From assembly GCA_947372535.1 (NCBI GenBank), contig CANBUA010000077.1:1-17372 (forward strand): 17,372 nt of DNA, in the 5' to 3' direction. A program made the translations under genes and the position numbers. The notes beneath the pieces were generated by a model. That model was not told the DNA's origin. It saw only the letters and a list, made by a program, of their open reading frames with translations, and searched no databases. This DNA comes from Burkholderiales bacterium (GTDB taxonomy: Bacteria > Pseudomonadota > Gammaproteobacteria > Burkholderiales > Burkholderiaceae). The stretch's first letter is position 1, and every line of letters starts with the position of its first letter. Below are positions 1 through 7,271 of this stretch, piece by piece.

Positions 1-1298
1 GTCAGGAACGCACGGTCCTTGTCCAAGTATTCCAGCGCTTGATCCAGGCTGTGGCAGACGGTTGGGATCAGTGCATCTTCCTCGGGCGGCAGATGGTACA
101 GATCCTTGCTGGCGGCTTCGCCCGGGTGGATCTTGTTTTCCACGCCGTCCAGACCGGCCATCAGCAGGGCCGAGAAACCCAGGTACGGGTTCATCAAAGG
201 ATCGGGGAAGCGAGCTTCCACGCGACGGCCCTTGGGGTTGGCCACGTGAGGGATTCGGATCGAGGCCGAGCGGTTCTTGGCCGAGTAGGCCAGCTTGACC
301 GGGGCTTCGAAGCCAGGCACCAGACGCTTGTACGAGTTCGTACCAGGGTTGGTGATGGCGTTCAAGGCACGGGCGTGCTTGATGATGCCGCCAATGTAGA
401 ACAGCGCGTACTCGCTCAGGCCGGCATAGCCGTCACCAGCGAACAGGTTCTTGCCGTCTTTCCAGACCGATTGGTGAACGTGCATGCCGGAGCCGTTGTC
501 GCCAACGATGGGCTTGGGCATGAAGGTCGCGGTCTTGCCATAGGCGTGGGCGACGTTCTGGATCACGTACTTTTGCAGCTGAACCCAGTCGGCGCGCTGG
601 ATCAGCGTGCTGAACTTGGTGCCGATTTCCATCTGACCGGCATTGGCCACTTCGTGGTGATGCACTTCGACGGGAATGCCCAACGATTCGAGGATCAGGC
701 ACATTTCCGAGCGCATGTCCTGGAAGCTGTCGACTGGGGGCACGGGGAAGTAACCACCCTTGACCGCAGGACGGTGACCGGAGTTGCCGTGCTCGAATTC
801 CTTGCCGGTGTTCCAGGCAGCTTCTTCCGACTCGATCTTGGAGAAGCAGCCCGACATGTCGTTGCCCCAGCGGACGCTGTCGAACACGAAGAATTCAGGC
901 TCAGGACCGAAGTAGGCGGTGTCGCCCAGGCCGGAAGCGCGCATGTAGGCTTCGGCGCGCTTGGCCAGCGAGCGGGGATCGCGCTCATAAGGCTTGCCGT
1001 CGGCGGGCTCGACCACATCGCAAGACAAGATGAGGGTGGGCTCTTCGAAGAAGGGGTCGATGTTGGCCGTGTTGGGGTCAGGCATCAACTGCATGTCGGA
1101 GGCTTCGATGCCTTTCCAACCGGCGATGGACGAGCCGTCGAACGCGTGGCCCGAGGTGAACTTGTCTTCGTCGAAGTGGGAAACAGGCACGGTGACGTGC
1201 TGTTCTTTGCCGCGGGTGTCGGTGAAGCGGAAATCAACGAACTTGATTTCATTGTCCTTCACCAACTTCATCACGTCGGCGACGGTCTTGTTGGCCAT
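1..1298 (-). CDS. glnA: Type I glutamine synthetase, 3' end outside the window
   Basis: Makes glutamine from glutamate, ammonia and ATP; the central cytoplasmic ammonia-assimilating enzyme, a dodecamer in this family. The 432 visible codons start [20 protein letters not shown] and include the beta-grasp segment with [15 protein letters not shown], the catalytic-domain stretches FGPEPEFF and [10 protein letters not shown], and the ATP-region [13 protein letters not shown]. The adenylylation loop [10 protein letters not shown] is present, with Tyr at about residue 401, so control by GlnE adenylylation is likely. The family is usually about 470 residues, so roughly 38 C-terminal residues lie beyond the left edge. 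The ATG at 1298 is preceded by AGGAGC at good spacing. The gene is monocistronic as far as visible and has a sigma-54/NtrC-type upstream region. No oddities in the protein. Confidence 0.97.
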   Translation of the reverse strand, partial: MANKTVADVMKLVKDNEIKFVDFRFTDTRGKEQHVTVPVSHFDEDKFTSGHAFDGSSIAGWKGIEASDMQLMPDPNTANIDPFFEEPTLILSCDVVEPADGKPYERDPRSLAKRAEAYMRASGLGDTAYFGPEPEFFVFDSVRWGNDMSGCFSKIESEEAAWNTGKEFEHGNSGHRPAVKGGYFPVPPVDSFQDMRSEMCLILESLGIPVEVHHHEVANAGQMEIGTKFSTLIQRADWVQLQKYVIQNVAHAYGKTATFMPKPIVGDNGSGMHVHQSVWKDGKNLFAGDGYAGLSEYALFYIGGIIKHARALNAITNPGTNSYKRLVPGFEAPVKLAYSAKNRSASIRIPHVANPKGRRVEARFPDPLMNPYLGFSALLMAGLDGVENKIHPGEAASKDLYHLPPEEDALIPTVCHSLDQALEYLDKDRAFL

Positions 1299-1385
1299 CA
1301 GATGCTCCTAGAAAGAGGCTTAAATGCTTTTGCAAGAAAACGGAATTTGTCTGTTTCCAGAACCAGAAACAGCGCGAAGTGTAAT

Positions 1386-1401
1386 AGCGAAAACCGTGCC
1401 G
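1386..1401 (-). promoter_or_regulatory. Candidate sigma-54 (-24/-12) promoter of glnA
   Basis: On the minus strand the sequence reads CGGCACGGTTTTCGCT. The consensus is TGGCACG-N4-TTGC(A/T). The invariant GG and GC doublets are present with exactly 10 bases between them, and the -24 element differs from consensus only in its first base. Transcription would start near 1375 and give a leader of about 77 bases before the glnA ATG. Found by eye, no scoring done; the NtrC-like sites upstream make it more believable. Confidence 0.6.
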
Positions 1402-1564
1402 ACCGGAAGGACAAAGGGTCCCACAGGCCCTGCACAGCCCTCAAAAGGCAAGGTTCACGCATCAAAATGGCGCCCGATCAGGACAGCCAAAGCTGCACCG
1501 AGATGTGTCACCGGCGATGAAGATCGCTCTCGCAGATGACATGGTGACCTCTACCGCCAATCAA

Positions 1565-1585
1565 ATTGCACCAAACAAGTGCAAT
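1565..1585. promoter_or_regulatory. NtrC-type binding site, perfect inverted repeat
   Basis: A perfect inverted repeat ATTGCAC-N7-GTGCAAT. Its core TGCAC-N7-GTGCA (1567-1583) matches the well-known NtrC consensus TGCACC-N5-GGTGCA in the outer bases and spacing. The centre lies about 200 bp upstream of the predicted sigma-54 start, a normal enhancer distance. It also sits directly after the stop codon of the gene ending at 1596 and could fold as a weak hairpin in that mRNA. Confidence 0.65.
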
Positions 1586-1595
1586 CATCTCTGCA

Positions 1596-2396
1596 TCATT
1601 TTGATTGCACCAATTCAGGGCCAACAGATGCACCAAACTTGTTCAACCCCGAAAGCAAGGCTTCATACGCCAAATCGACTTCATCGCCCTGACCTTTGAC
1701 CCCCAATTCAATGTGTCGGCCATGCACCGGATGGTCCACGCTGGGCAAGCTGAAGACTTTCACGCCCGCAAAGCGTGCTTCGATCTCGACCATCAGTGGT
1801 GTCAGGACCGATTCGATGGCACCGTACACCACGACGGCGCGTGCCTGTTGTCTGTCCAGGCCGTGAAGATCGGCATGCAGGGTGTCCAGCACCCAGGCCA
1901 TCATGGGCCAGGCCATGACCGGAAAGCCCGGCAGGAAGTGCACGCGCCCTTCCACGCTAAAACCCGGGATGCGGTTGTAGGGGTTGGGGATGATGCTGGC
2001 GCCGGTTGGAAAGTGCCCCATTTGCAGGCGGCGCAGCGTGTCGGCCGAATCCGCTTCGAAGGGCACGCCCTCCTGCTCGGCCATTTCCTGGCAACGGGCC
2101 AGGATCAATTCGCGCGCTTGCGGGCTCAAGGTCAGTTCACGTCCCACCGCCTGACCGGCGCATTGGCGCGTGTGGTCATCGGGTGTGGCGCCGATGCCAC
2201 CAAACGAGAACACCACCAAGCCGCCGGCCAAGGCATCCTGGATGTCGGCGGTGATGCGGGCCGGCTCATCGCCAGCGTACCGAGCCCAGGCCACGGCCAT
2301 GCCCCGCTGATTGAGCAATTCGATGGCCTTGGCCAAGTGCTGGTCCTGGCGACGTCCGCTGAGGATTTCGTCGCCGATGATGATCAGTCCAATCAT
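1596..2396 (-). CDS. MoCF-fold (CinA N-terminal-like / molybdopterin-binding) protein
   Basis: A 266-residue cytoplasmic protein with the MoaB/MogA/CinA-N fold. The N-terminal IIIGDEILSG (residues 5-14) and FGGIGATPDDHTR (65-77) match the two hallmark nucleotide/pterin-site motifs of the family (GDEILSG and GGxGxTxDDxT). It lacks the C-terminal CinA amidase domain, so it is a stand-alone N-terminal version often labelled competence/damage-inducible protein A. The precise reaction is not established; a nucleotide-pyrophosphatase role by analogy with CinA is only inference. Its ATG overlaps the stop of the upstream EI24 gene as ATGA, which indicates translational coupling. The 3' end carries an NtrC-like site belonging to glnA control. 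Confidence 0.85.
   Translation of the reverse strand: MIGLIIIGDEILSGRRQDQHLAKAIELLNQRGMAVAWARYAGDEPARITADIQDALAGGLVVFSFGGIGATPDDHTRQCAGQAVGRELTLSPQARELILARCQEMAEQEGVPFEADSADTLRRLQMGHFPTGASIIPNPYNRIPGFSVEGRVHFLPGFPVMAWPMMAWVLDTLHADLHGLDRQQARAVVVYGAIESVLTPLMVEIEARFAGVKVFSLPSVDHPVHGRHIELGVKGQGDEVDLAYEALLSGLNKFGASVGPELVQSK
1629..1645. promoter_or_regulatory. Second NtrC-type site, imperfect, inside the preceding gene's 3' end
   Basis: TGCACCAAACTTGTTCA has the form TGCAC-N7-GTTCA, one base away from the symmetric core. It lies inside the last codons of the MoCF-fold gene. Its centre is 62 bp from that of the perfect site, close to six helical turns. A further half-site TGCACCA occurs at 1606-1612, and a weak site TGCAC-N7-TGTCA at 1494-1510, whose centre is about 73 bp on the other side (about seven turns). 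Confidence 0.4.
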
Positions 2397-3325
2397 GGGT
2401 GGGATAAGTTGGTTGGCGATGGAGAAGGCAGGCTAGCGCTTGGTTGCCGCCGCAGGCTGGACAGGGCATCCAGCAGGAAATGGGTAAACCACAGAGACGA
2501 CCAGGCAAACACCAGGGTGTAGATCCAGACAGCCCCGCCCAGGGCCATGGGCACCGCCACGCTGGCCACGGCACCGAGTGCCGTCACGCCCGTGCCGGCA
2601 GCCAGGCCACCCAAGGCGCCCGCCGTCCAGGCGGCCAGCATCAGCAGGTGGGCAGGCATGGCCCCCAGGTACGCGCTGAGCACGCCCATGAACCAAAGCG
2701 GCCAGCGCTGTTGTCTCAGCAAAGCGTCCCGCTCTTGATCGGTGGCATGTTCGGCCAGGGCATCATGGGCCAGCACCCGGCAGGTCAACCAGCCCCAGAT
2801 CAGTGGCGGCACCAGCAGCGATCCCAAAGGCAGCAGCCAGAGTGGCAGGCTCAGTGCCAGCCACACCAGGGCCATCGCCGTGGCAGCCAGCGACCACCAA
2901 GCCGCCTGCCACCAAGGCACACTCTGACGAGACAGCAAGCGTGGAAAGCGTGAGCCCGCCACCAGCGAGACCAGCGCGGGACTCAAAGTGGCCGACACCA
3001 CGACCAAAGCCACCACCACGGCCAGGCACAGGCACAAGAGCAGGGCCAAGGCCTGGGCCAGACCTTGCGCGAAGGAGGTCGAAACCTCGGCCGGCCAACC
3101 CAGCCAGGCGGTGATCGAGTCGATCCAGGGCATCAACGGCAAGCTGGCCACGGCGGACCGAAGCCAGATCAACAGGTCTTGACCAGCCAACAGCCACAGC
3201 CCACCCAGCAACACGCTGGAGACCAGCAGGGGCAACAATGTCAGCCAAAGCACCCGGGGGTGCAGGCAATGCAGGGTGGCGCGCCAGAAGGCGCCATGAA
3301 CGGAGGACCAGGCGGGCATGCGCAC
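2393..3325 (-). CDS. EI24-family integral membrane protein
   Basis: A 310-residue, very hydrophobic protein. Several membrane segments are visible, around residues 27-48 (LTLLPLLVSSVLLGGLWLLA), 85-115, 143-185, 205-245 and 250-290. The overall pattern, with a polar start containing RATLHCLHPRVLWLT and a central LVSATLSP-like loop, fits the EI24/DUF540 (CysZ-like) family. Sulfate permease CysZ is a distant member, but nothing here shows sulfate transport, so I give no gene symbol. The C-terminus is a Ser/Pro-rich tail. It begins 16 bases after the hydroxylase-family gene and overlaps the next gene by 4 bases (ATGA), so it is part of a tight operon. Confidence 0.75.
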   Translation of the reverse strand: MRMPAWSSVHGAFWRATLHCLHPRVLWLTLLPLLVSSVLLGGLWLLAGQDLLIWLRSAVASLPLMPWIDSITAWLGWPAEVSTSFAQGLAQALALLLCLCLAVVVALVVVSATLSPALVSLVAGSRFPRLLSRQSVPWWQAAWWSLAATAMALVWLALSLPLWLLPLGSLLVPPLIWGWLTCRVLAHDALAEHATDQERDALLRQQRWPLWFMGVLSAYLGAMPAHLLMLAAWTAGALGGLAAGTGVTALGAVASVAVPMALGGAVWIYTLVFAWSSLWFTHFLLDALSSLRRQPSASLPSPSPTNLSHP

Positions 3326-3341
3326 AGCATACCCAAGCCGC

Positions 3342-4331
3342 TCAAGCCTTGCCGACCAGCCGCTTCATGCCCAGCCATTGCTGCGCCCAGAAACCCTGGC
3401 CGTAGTCGCGCCCGCCATGTTGGGGCAACTGGTCGCGGATGCCTGTGGCGCCCAGGGGCGAATGGAAATCGGCCGTGCCAAAACAGATGTCCCAGACGGG
3501 GAAAAGCACCGCAAAATTGCGGCCACCCAGGCTGCCAGGACCATCGGACTCGTGCCCGACACCCACGCCGTGGTGCAGCCGGTGGAACCTGGGGCCCACC
3601 AGCAAACGCTCGAACACCGGCCCAAAACGCCATTGGGTGTTGGCATGGGCAAAGCTCTCGACCATGCGCGTGAGCACCACCACGGCCACAAACTGGCTGG
3701 GCGGCACGCCGATCATGCGGGCGACCAGTACGACCAGCACGTCGCGGATCACATCGTCGAGCAGGTGATTGCGGTCATCGCTCCAACGGGTCATTTGCCG
3801 CTGGCTGTGATGAAGCGCATGCAAGGCCCACCAGCGGTTGGAGGCATGCTGGCCGCGGTGGATCCAGTAGTCCAGAAAATCGAAGACCACCAGGTAGATC
3901 AGCAAGCTCAACCAGGCGGTGTCGGTCACACCGGGCCACCAGGGCGCCACCAGCGCATCGAGCTGAATGCCGTTGATCCCATGCACCCGCGCCCACCCGG
4001 CCAGATCGTCCAGCAATGGATCGAGCGCGAAGAACATGATCACCGTGAACAGGCCCAGCTTCTGGATGACGGTGTAGAGCATGTCGACCCGAACGGCCCG
4101 GCGGTCCGTCACGCGCTCGCTGGGCCACCAACGCTCGGCCACGCCGAACAGGCCCCAGATCACCATCAACTGGATCGCGCCGAGCAGTAACCAGCCGGTC
4201 GCATCAAAGGCATCTTCCAGGACATTGCCCCAGCCCAAGGCGTAGACAGCCGGCTGCACCACCGTTTCGAACAGCCATTGCTGCACGGTGCTGAAGTGAT
4301 CGGAAAGCTGGGCCAGAACGTCGTCCAACAT
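3342..4331 (-). CDS. Fatty acid hydroxylase / sterol desaturase superfamily protein
   Basis: A 329-residue membrane di-iron enzyme candidate. The three histidine clusters of the superfamily are intact: HRGQH (158-162), HALHH (171-175) and HRLHH (250-254), plus an isolated His in FAHANTQW (229). These would hold two irons at the cytoplasmic face and use O2 to hydroxylate or desaturate a lipid. Membrane segments are visible at about 46-64, 92-108, 138-156 and 196-222. The substrate cannot be told from sequence; bacterial members act on fatty acyl chains, carotenoids or sterol-like lipids. The ATG at 4331 lies 41 bases after the deacetylase-like gene. Its neighbours (exported propeller, exported NodB-fold protein, EI24 protein) suggest an envelope-related job, as inference only. 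Confidence 0.85.
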   Translation of the reverse strand: MLDDVLAQLSDHFSTVQQWLFETVVQPAVYALGWGNVLEDAFDATGWLLLGAIQLMVIWGLFGVAERWWPSERVTDRRAVRVDMLYTVIQKLGLFTVIMFFALDPLLDDLAGWARVHGINGIQLDALVAPWWPGVTDTAWLSLLIYLVVFDFLDYWIHRGQHASNRWWALHALHHSQRQMTRWSDDRNHLLDDVIRDVLVVLVARMIGVPPSQFVAVVVLTRMVESFAHANTQWRFGPVFERLLVGPRFHRLHHGVGVGHESDGPGSLGGRNFAVLFPVWDICFGTADFHSPLGATGIRDQLPQHGGRDYGQGFWAQQWLGMKRLVGKA

Positions 4332-4372
4332 GCCTTTACTCTAGCAGCCTCCAAGCCACGCCGCTGGTCAGA

Positions 4373-5224
4373 TCAAGGCGCCCCGAGGGGCGCAGATCCC
4401 ACATTTTTGTAAAGCGGGTGCTCGGCGAGGGTGGCGAAACACATGCCTTTGGCCTTCAGGCCCGCGATCAGCGGCTCGAAGGCGGCGGGCGCCCAGGCGT
4501 CCTGGCGGGACCAGATGCCCAAGTGAGCCAGGAGGATGTCGCCCGGCCGGATGCGTTCAAGCGCCTGCTTGAGCAAACCGGCATTGGGATAGCGTTCGCT
4601 GGACAACTCATCACCCAGGAAACCGGCCGGGCTCCAGGGCACATGGCGCCAGCCGCAGGCCTTGGCCGCCGCGATCAGCTTGGGCGAGGTTTTGCCACCG
4701 GGCGCCCGGAACAGGGCTCGCATCGGCTGGCCGGTCATCGCTTGAAAGCGCACCGCAGGGCGTTGCAGAGACTCGCAATATTGCGCCGCCGTCAGCATGA
4801 GCACCTTGCCCATCTGAGGGCCGGCTGTGGGCTTGAAGGCGAATCCCTGTGGCCTGTCGCCCAGGAAGATCAGGTGGTCCCAGGTGTGGGAGCCGAAATC
4901 GTGGCCGTCGCGGGCCATCGCGGCCCACCAGGGTGCCCAATGCTCGTCCAGCGTGGCGCCCTCGGGTCGGCCGCCCACTGCCTGAGTCCGCTCATTGGCC
5001 AGGAAAAACGTGACCTTGACGTGCTGGCGCTTGAGCACCTCGGCCATCAGGGGCGCCACGCCCATGTGGCCGGTGTCCAGTGTCAGGTAGACAGGCTTGC
5101 CACACGGTGGGCCGGCGCTTGCAGCGGAAGCACTGGCGGTCGCGACGGTGGTCATCATCAACATCAGGCCGCCAAAGGTGGCCAATGCTGACGCGCCCAT
5201 GCGTCGGCAAAGCGTTAACGCCAT
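4373..5224 (-). CDS. Exported NodB-fold polysaccharide deacetylase-like protein with altered metal site
   Basis: A 283-residue protein from the chosen ATG at 5224, with an N-terminal signal peptide (about 1-32, Met-rich hydrophobic core ending TASASA). NodB motifs in order: motif 1 reads LTLDTGHM (47-54) rather than TFDDGP, keeping the catalytic-base Asp50 but replacing the metal-ligand Asp by Thr51. Motif 2 is HTWDH (113-117) with both metal histidines. Motif 3 is RAPGG (173-177), and motif 5 is LLAHLG (231-236). The fold would remove N-acetyl groups from a polysaccharide in the periplasm, but the altered motif 1 makes activity uncertain. The start is 4 bases after the propeller stop codon; in-frame ATGs at 5242 and 5263 would overlap that gene. 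No strong ribosome site settles the choice. Confidence 0.8.
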   Translation of the reverse strand: MALTLCRRMGASALATFGGLMLMMTTVATASASAASAGPPCGKPVYLTLDTGHMGVAPLMAEVLKRQHVKVTFFLANERTQAVGGRPEGATLDEHWAPWWAAMARDGHDFGSHTWDHLIFLGDRPQGFAFKPTAGPQMGKVLMLTAAQYCESLQRPAVRFQAMTGQPMRALFRAPGGKTSPKLIAAAKACGWRHVPWSPAGFLGDELSSERYPNAGLLKQALERIRPGDILLAHLGIWSRQDAWAPAAFEPLIAGLKAKGMCFATLAEHPLYKNVGSAPLGAP

Positions 5225-5228
5225 CAAA

Positions 5229-6281
5229 TCAGCGCGGCGCATGGTCCAAGGTCCAGACGCCATGCGGCGATCGGCCCACCTTGATCTGGCGGAGCACCTT
5301 GCGCGTGGGCATGTCCACGAAGGTCAGTTTGCGCGCCCAGCGAGAGGTCACCAAAATGGTTTTGCCGTCGGCCAGCACATCCATGCAGTCAGGCCCGCCT
5401 GGCGCTGGGTAATTGTCGACCACGGCCAGCGTCTGCATGTCGATCTTGCTGATGGTGTTGGCCACCCGGTTGCTCACCAGCACGTGGCGCTTGTCGCCCA
5501 TCGCACGGAAGGCGTGGGCGCCATCGCCGGTCGGGATGCGCTTGACCAGGGCGGGCTTGGGTCCGCTGATGTCGTAGACCTCGACGAATTTGTCACCGGT
5601 CAGCGCCAGCAGCAGGTGTTTCTCATCGGGCGTGAGGAAGACGTCCGCCGGTGTTTTGCCAGTGGGAATGCGCCAGCGCGGGGTCTGCGTGGCCAAGTCG
5701 ATGGCCAGGAGTTCGTCGCTGTCCTGCATGCTCACATAAGCCACCGCGCTCTTGCTGTCGATGTTGATGTGGCTGGGCGTCTTGCTGCTGGGCACGCGCT
5801 TGGACAAGGTCAGTTCCAACCCAGTCTCAGGCTTGGAACTGACTTTGTAGATGTCGACATGATTGAGCCGGTTAGATGCCGTCACGAACCATTTCATGTC
5901 GGGCGAAAAACGCAGTTGGTAAGGATCGGCCACATTGGGGATGACCTTCTGGACCACCCCGGTCGCGGGGTCGATCAGCGTGATGGTGTCGCTCAGTGCA
6001 TTGGCCACCAGCAGCGATTTTTCGTCGGGCGAGAGGTAGAGGTGATGCGGCTCCTTGCCCGTGGCCAGGCGGCGCAGCTCCTTGAAGCTGACCGAATCAA
6101 TCACGCTGACACTGGCGTCCAGCGAATTGAGCACGAAGATGGGCGGCGCGGCCACGGCCGTCGCGGCCCCACCCAGACCCAGCATCACCACGGCCAGCAC
6201 GCGCCTGATGGCAGCTGTGAGGATGAAAAAGACCACACGCGGCCACACGGCCGAAGAACGAGCTTGCGTCAATTGAATCAC
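5229..6281 (-). CDS. Exported YVTN/YncE-like beta-propeller protein
   Basis: A 350-residue protein with an N-terminal signal region (hydrophobic stretch about 28-45, ending AVAAPP). It is followed by repeated blades of the YVTN type, for example IFVLNSLDASVSVIDS, LLVANALSDTITLIDPATG, AYVSMQDSDELLAIDLATQ, LVSNRVANTISKIDMQTL and TFVDMPTRKVLRQIKVG. Each blade carries the xxSPDxK/xVxxxxxxxVSVID pattern, giving about seven blades. Such proteins are periplasmic or surface-bound and bind ligands or act as scaffolds; the ligand is unknown. The start used is GTG at 6281; a shorter start at GTG 6200 would give a more typical signal peptide and cannot be excluded. The deacetylase-like gene follows almost directly, so the two are probably co-expressed. 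Confidence 0.8.
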   Translation of the reverse strand: MIQLTQARSSAVWPRVVFFILTAAIRRVLAVVMLGLGGAATAVAAPPIFVLNSLDASVSVIDSVSFKELRRLATGKEPHHLYLSPDEKSLLVANALSDTITLIDPATGVVQKVIPNVADPYQLRFSPDMKWFVTASNRLNHVDIYKVSSKPETGLELTLSKRVPSSKTPSHINIDSKSAVAYVSMQDSDELLAIDLATQTPRWRIPTGKTPADVFLTPDEKHLLLALTGDKFVEVYDISGPKPALVKRIPTGDGAHAFRAMGDKRHVLVSNRVANTISKIDMQTLAVVDNYPAPGGPDCMDVLADGKTILVTSRWARKLTFVDMPTRKVLRQIKVGRSPHGVWTLDHAPR

Positions 6282-6327
6282 CTGAAATCAAGGGGCGAAG
6301 TGTAAGGGCCCCGCCCCTGATCAAAGT

Positions 6328-7140
6328 TCATTCGTTGTCGCCACCGAGCAATCCGCCGAGCAGGCTGCCGCCAGCCAAGCCGCCAAGCAAGGAGCCCTCT
6401 TCACGGGAGCCACCACGTTGGGGCGCCGCCGCGAAGATGCGCGAAGCCAAGCGCGAGAACGGCAAGCTCTGCAGCCACACCGTGCCCGGGCCGCTCATGC
6501 GGGCCAGGAAAATGCCTTCACCGCCAAACAGCGCCGTCTTGATCTTGCCGACATATTGGATGTCGAAGCCAACGTTGGGTGTGTAGGCCACCACGCAACC
6601 CGTGTCGACCATCAAGGTCTCGCCCGGTTGAAGGTCGCGGCGCAGCAAGGTGCCACCGGCATGCACGAAGGCCAGCCCGTCGCCCTCGAGTTTTTGCATG
6701 ATGAAGCCTTCGCCACCGAAGAAACCCACGCCCAGCTTTTGCTGAAAGGCAATGCCCAGCGACACACCGCGGGCGGCGCACAGGAAAGCATCCTTTTGGC
6801 ACAACAGCGTGCCGCCCAGTTGGCGCAGGTCCATCGCCAGGATCTTGCCCGGATAGGGCGCGGCGAACGCCACGCGTTTTTTGCCGTTGCCCTGGTTCGT
6901 GTAGATGGTCGTGAACAAGGATTCGCCGGTCAGCAGTCGCTTGCCGGCGCCCAGCAATTTACCGAACAGACCGCCGTCCTTCTGAGCACCATCGCCAAAG
7001 ACGGTGTCCATGTCGATGCCGGCATCCATGAACATCATGCTGCCCGCCTCACCGATGGCAGCCTCACCCGGGTCGAGTTCGACCTCGACGAATTGCATCT
7101 CACTGCCCTTGATCTCGTAATCGACGACGTCCATGGCCAT
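6328..7140 (-). CDS. AIM24 / TIGR00266-family protein
   Basis: A 270-residue cytoplasmic protein of the AIM24 family, a trimeric beta-prism-like fold whose biochemical role in bacteria is not established. Family features seen are the opening [19 protein letters not shown], the segment EAGSMMFMD, the conserved [14 protein letters not shown] and [27 protein letters not shown], and [25 protein letters not shown] near the C-terminus. The tail is glycine-rich, with SLLGGL twice. I chose the ATG at 7140 because GGAG lies 8 bases upstream and the family starts here; the longer reading frame to 7212 adds unrelated residues. First gene of the six-gene minus cluster, divergent from the GGDEF gene, 46 bases before the propeller gene. 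Confidence 0.88.
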   Translation of the reverse strand: MAMDVVDYEIKGSEMQFVEVELDPGEAAIGEAGSMMFMDAGIDMDTVFGDGAQKDGGLFGKLLGAGKRLLTGESLFTTIYTNQGNGKKRVAFAAPYPGKILAMDLRQLGGTLLCQKDAFLCAARGVSLGIAFQQKLGVGFFGGEGFIMQKLEGDGLAFVHAGGTLLRRDLQPGETLMVDTGCVVAYTPNVGFDIQYVGKIKTALFGGEGIFLARMSGPGTVWLQSLPFSRLASRIFAAAPQRGGSREEGSLLGGLAGGSLLGGLLGGDNE

Positions 7141-7271
7141 GGCATCTGCTCCAAAAAAACAACATGTATAAGGGGTCACGGCCCCTACCAAACCACGCAC
7201 AATCCAAATCACTCACGGGTGGCTTTTTGTGCGCTGCCCGGATTGTGCTTGACTTCGCGACCGCCCTTTTC
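7141..7271. promoter_or_regulatory. Divergent intergenic region with a small inverted repeat
   Basis: This 131-base gap separates two genes transcribed away from each other and must hold both promoters. An inverted repeat AGGGG-N6-CCCCT lies at 7171-7186. On the minus strand it is followed directly by TTATACAT, which resembles a -10 element for the AIM24 gene, but no good -35 is paired with it. I see no convincing promoter for the plus-strand gene. Confidence 0.3.

Noticed and set aside
39..1520. A 493-codon open frame on the plus strand opposite glnA.
   Set aside because: It is the high-GC antisense shadow of glnA. The minus frame shows clear glutamine synthetase motifs, and the plus-strand translation is Gly/Val/His/Arg-rich with no recognisable domain.
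4378..4393. A strong hairpin GCGCCCC-GA-GGGGCGC at the end of the deacetylase-like gene, considered as a terminator.
   Set aside because: It is within the last codons, and no T-run follows on the minus strand. The next gene starts 41 bases later, which fits read-through.
5097..6305. A 402-codon plus-strand open frame opposite the propeller and deacetylase-like genes.
   Set aside because: It spans two well-supported minus-strand genes and has antisense-type composition. Similar long shadows at 3318-4190, 6418-7284, 11669-12679 and 13604-14485 were rejected for the same reason.
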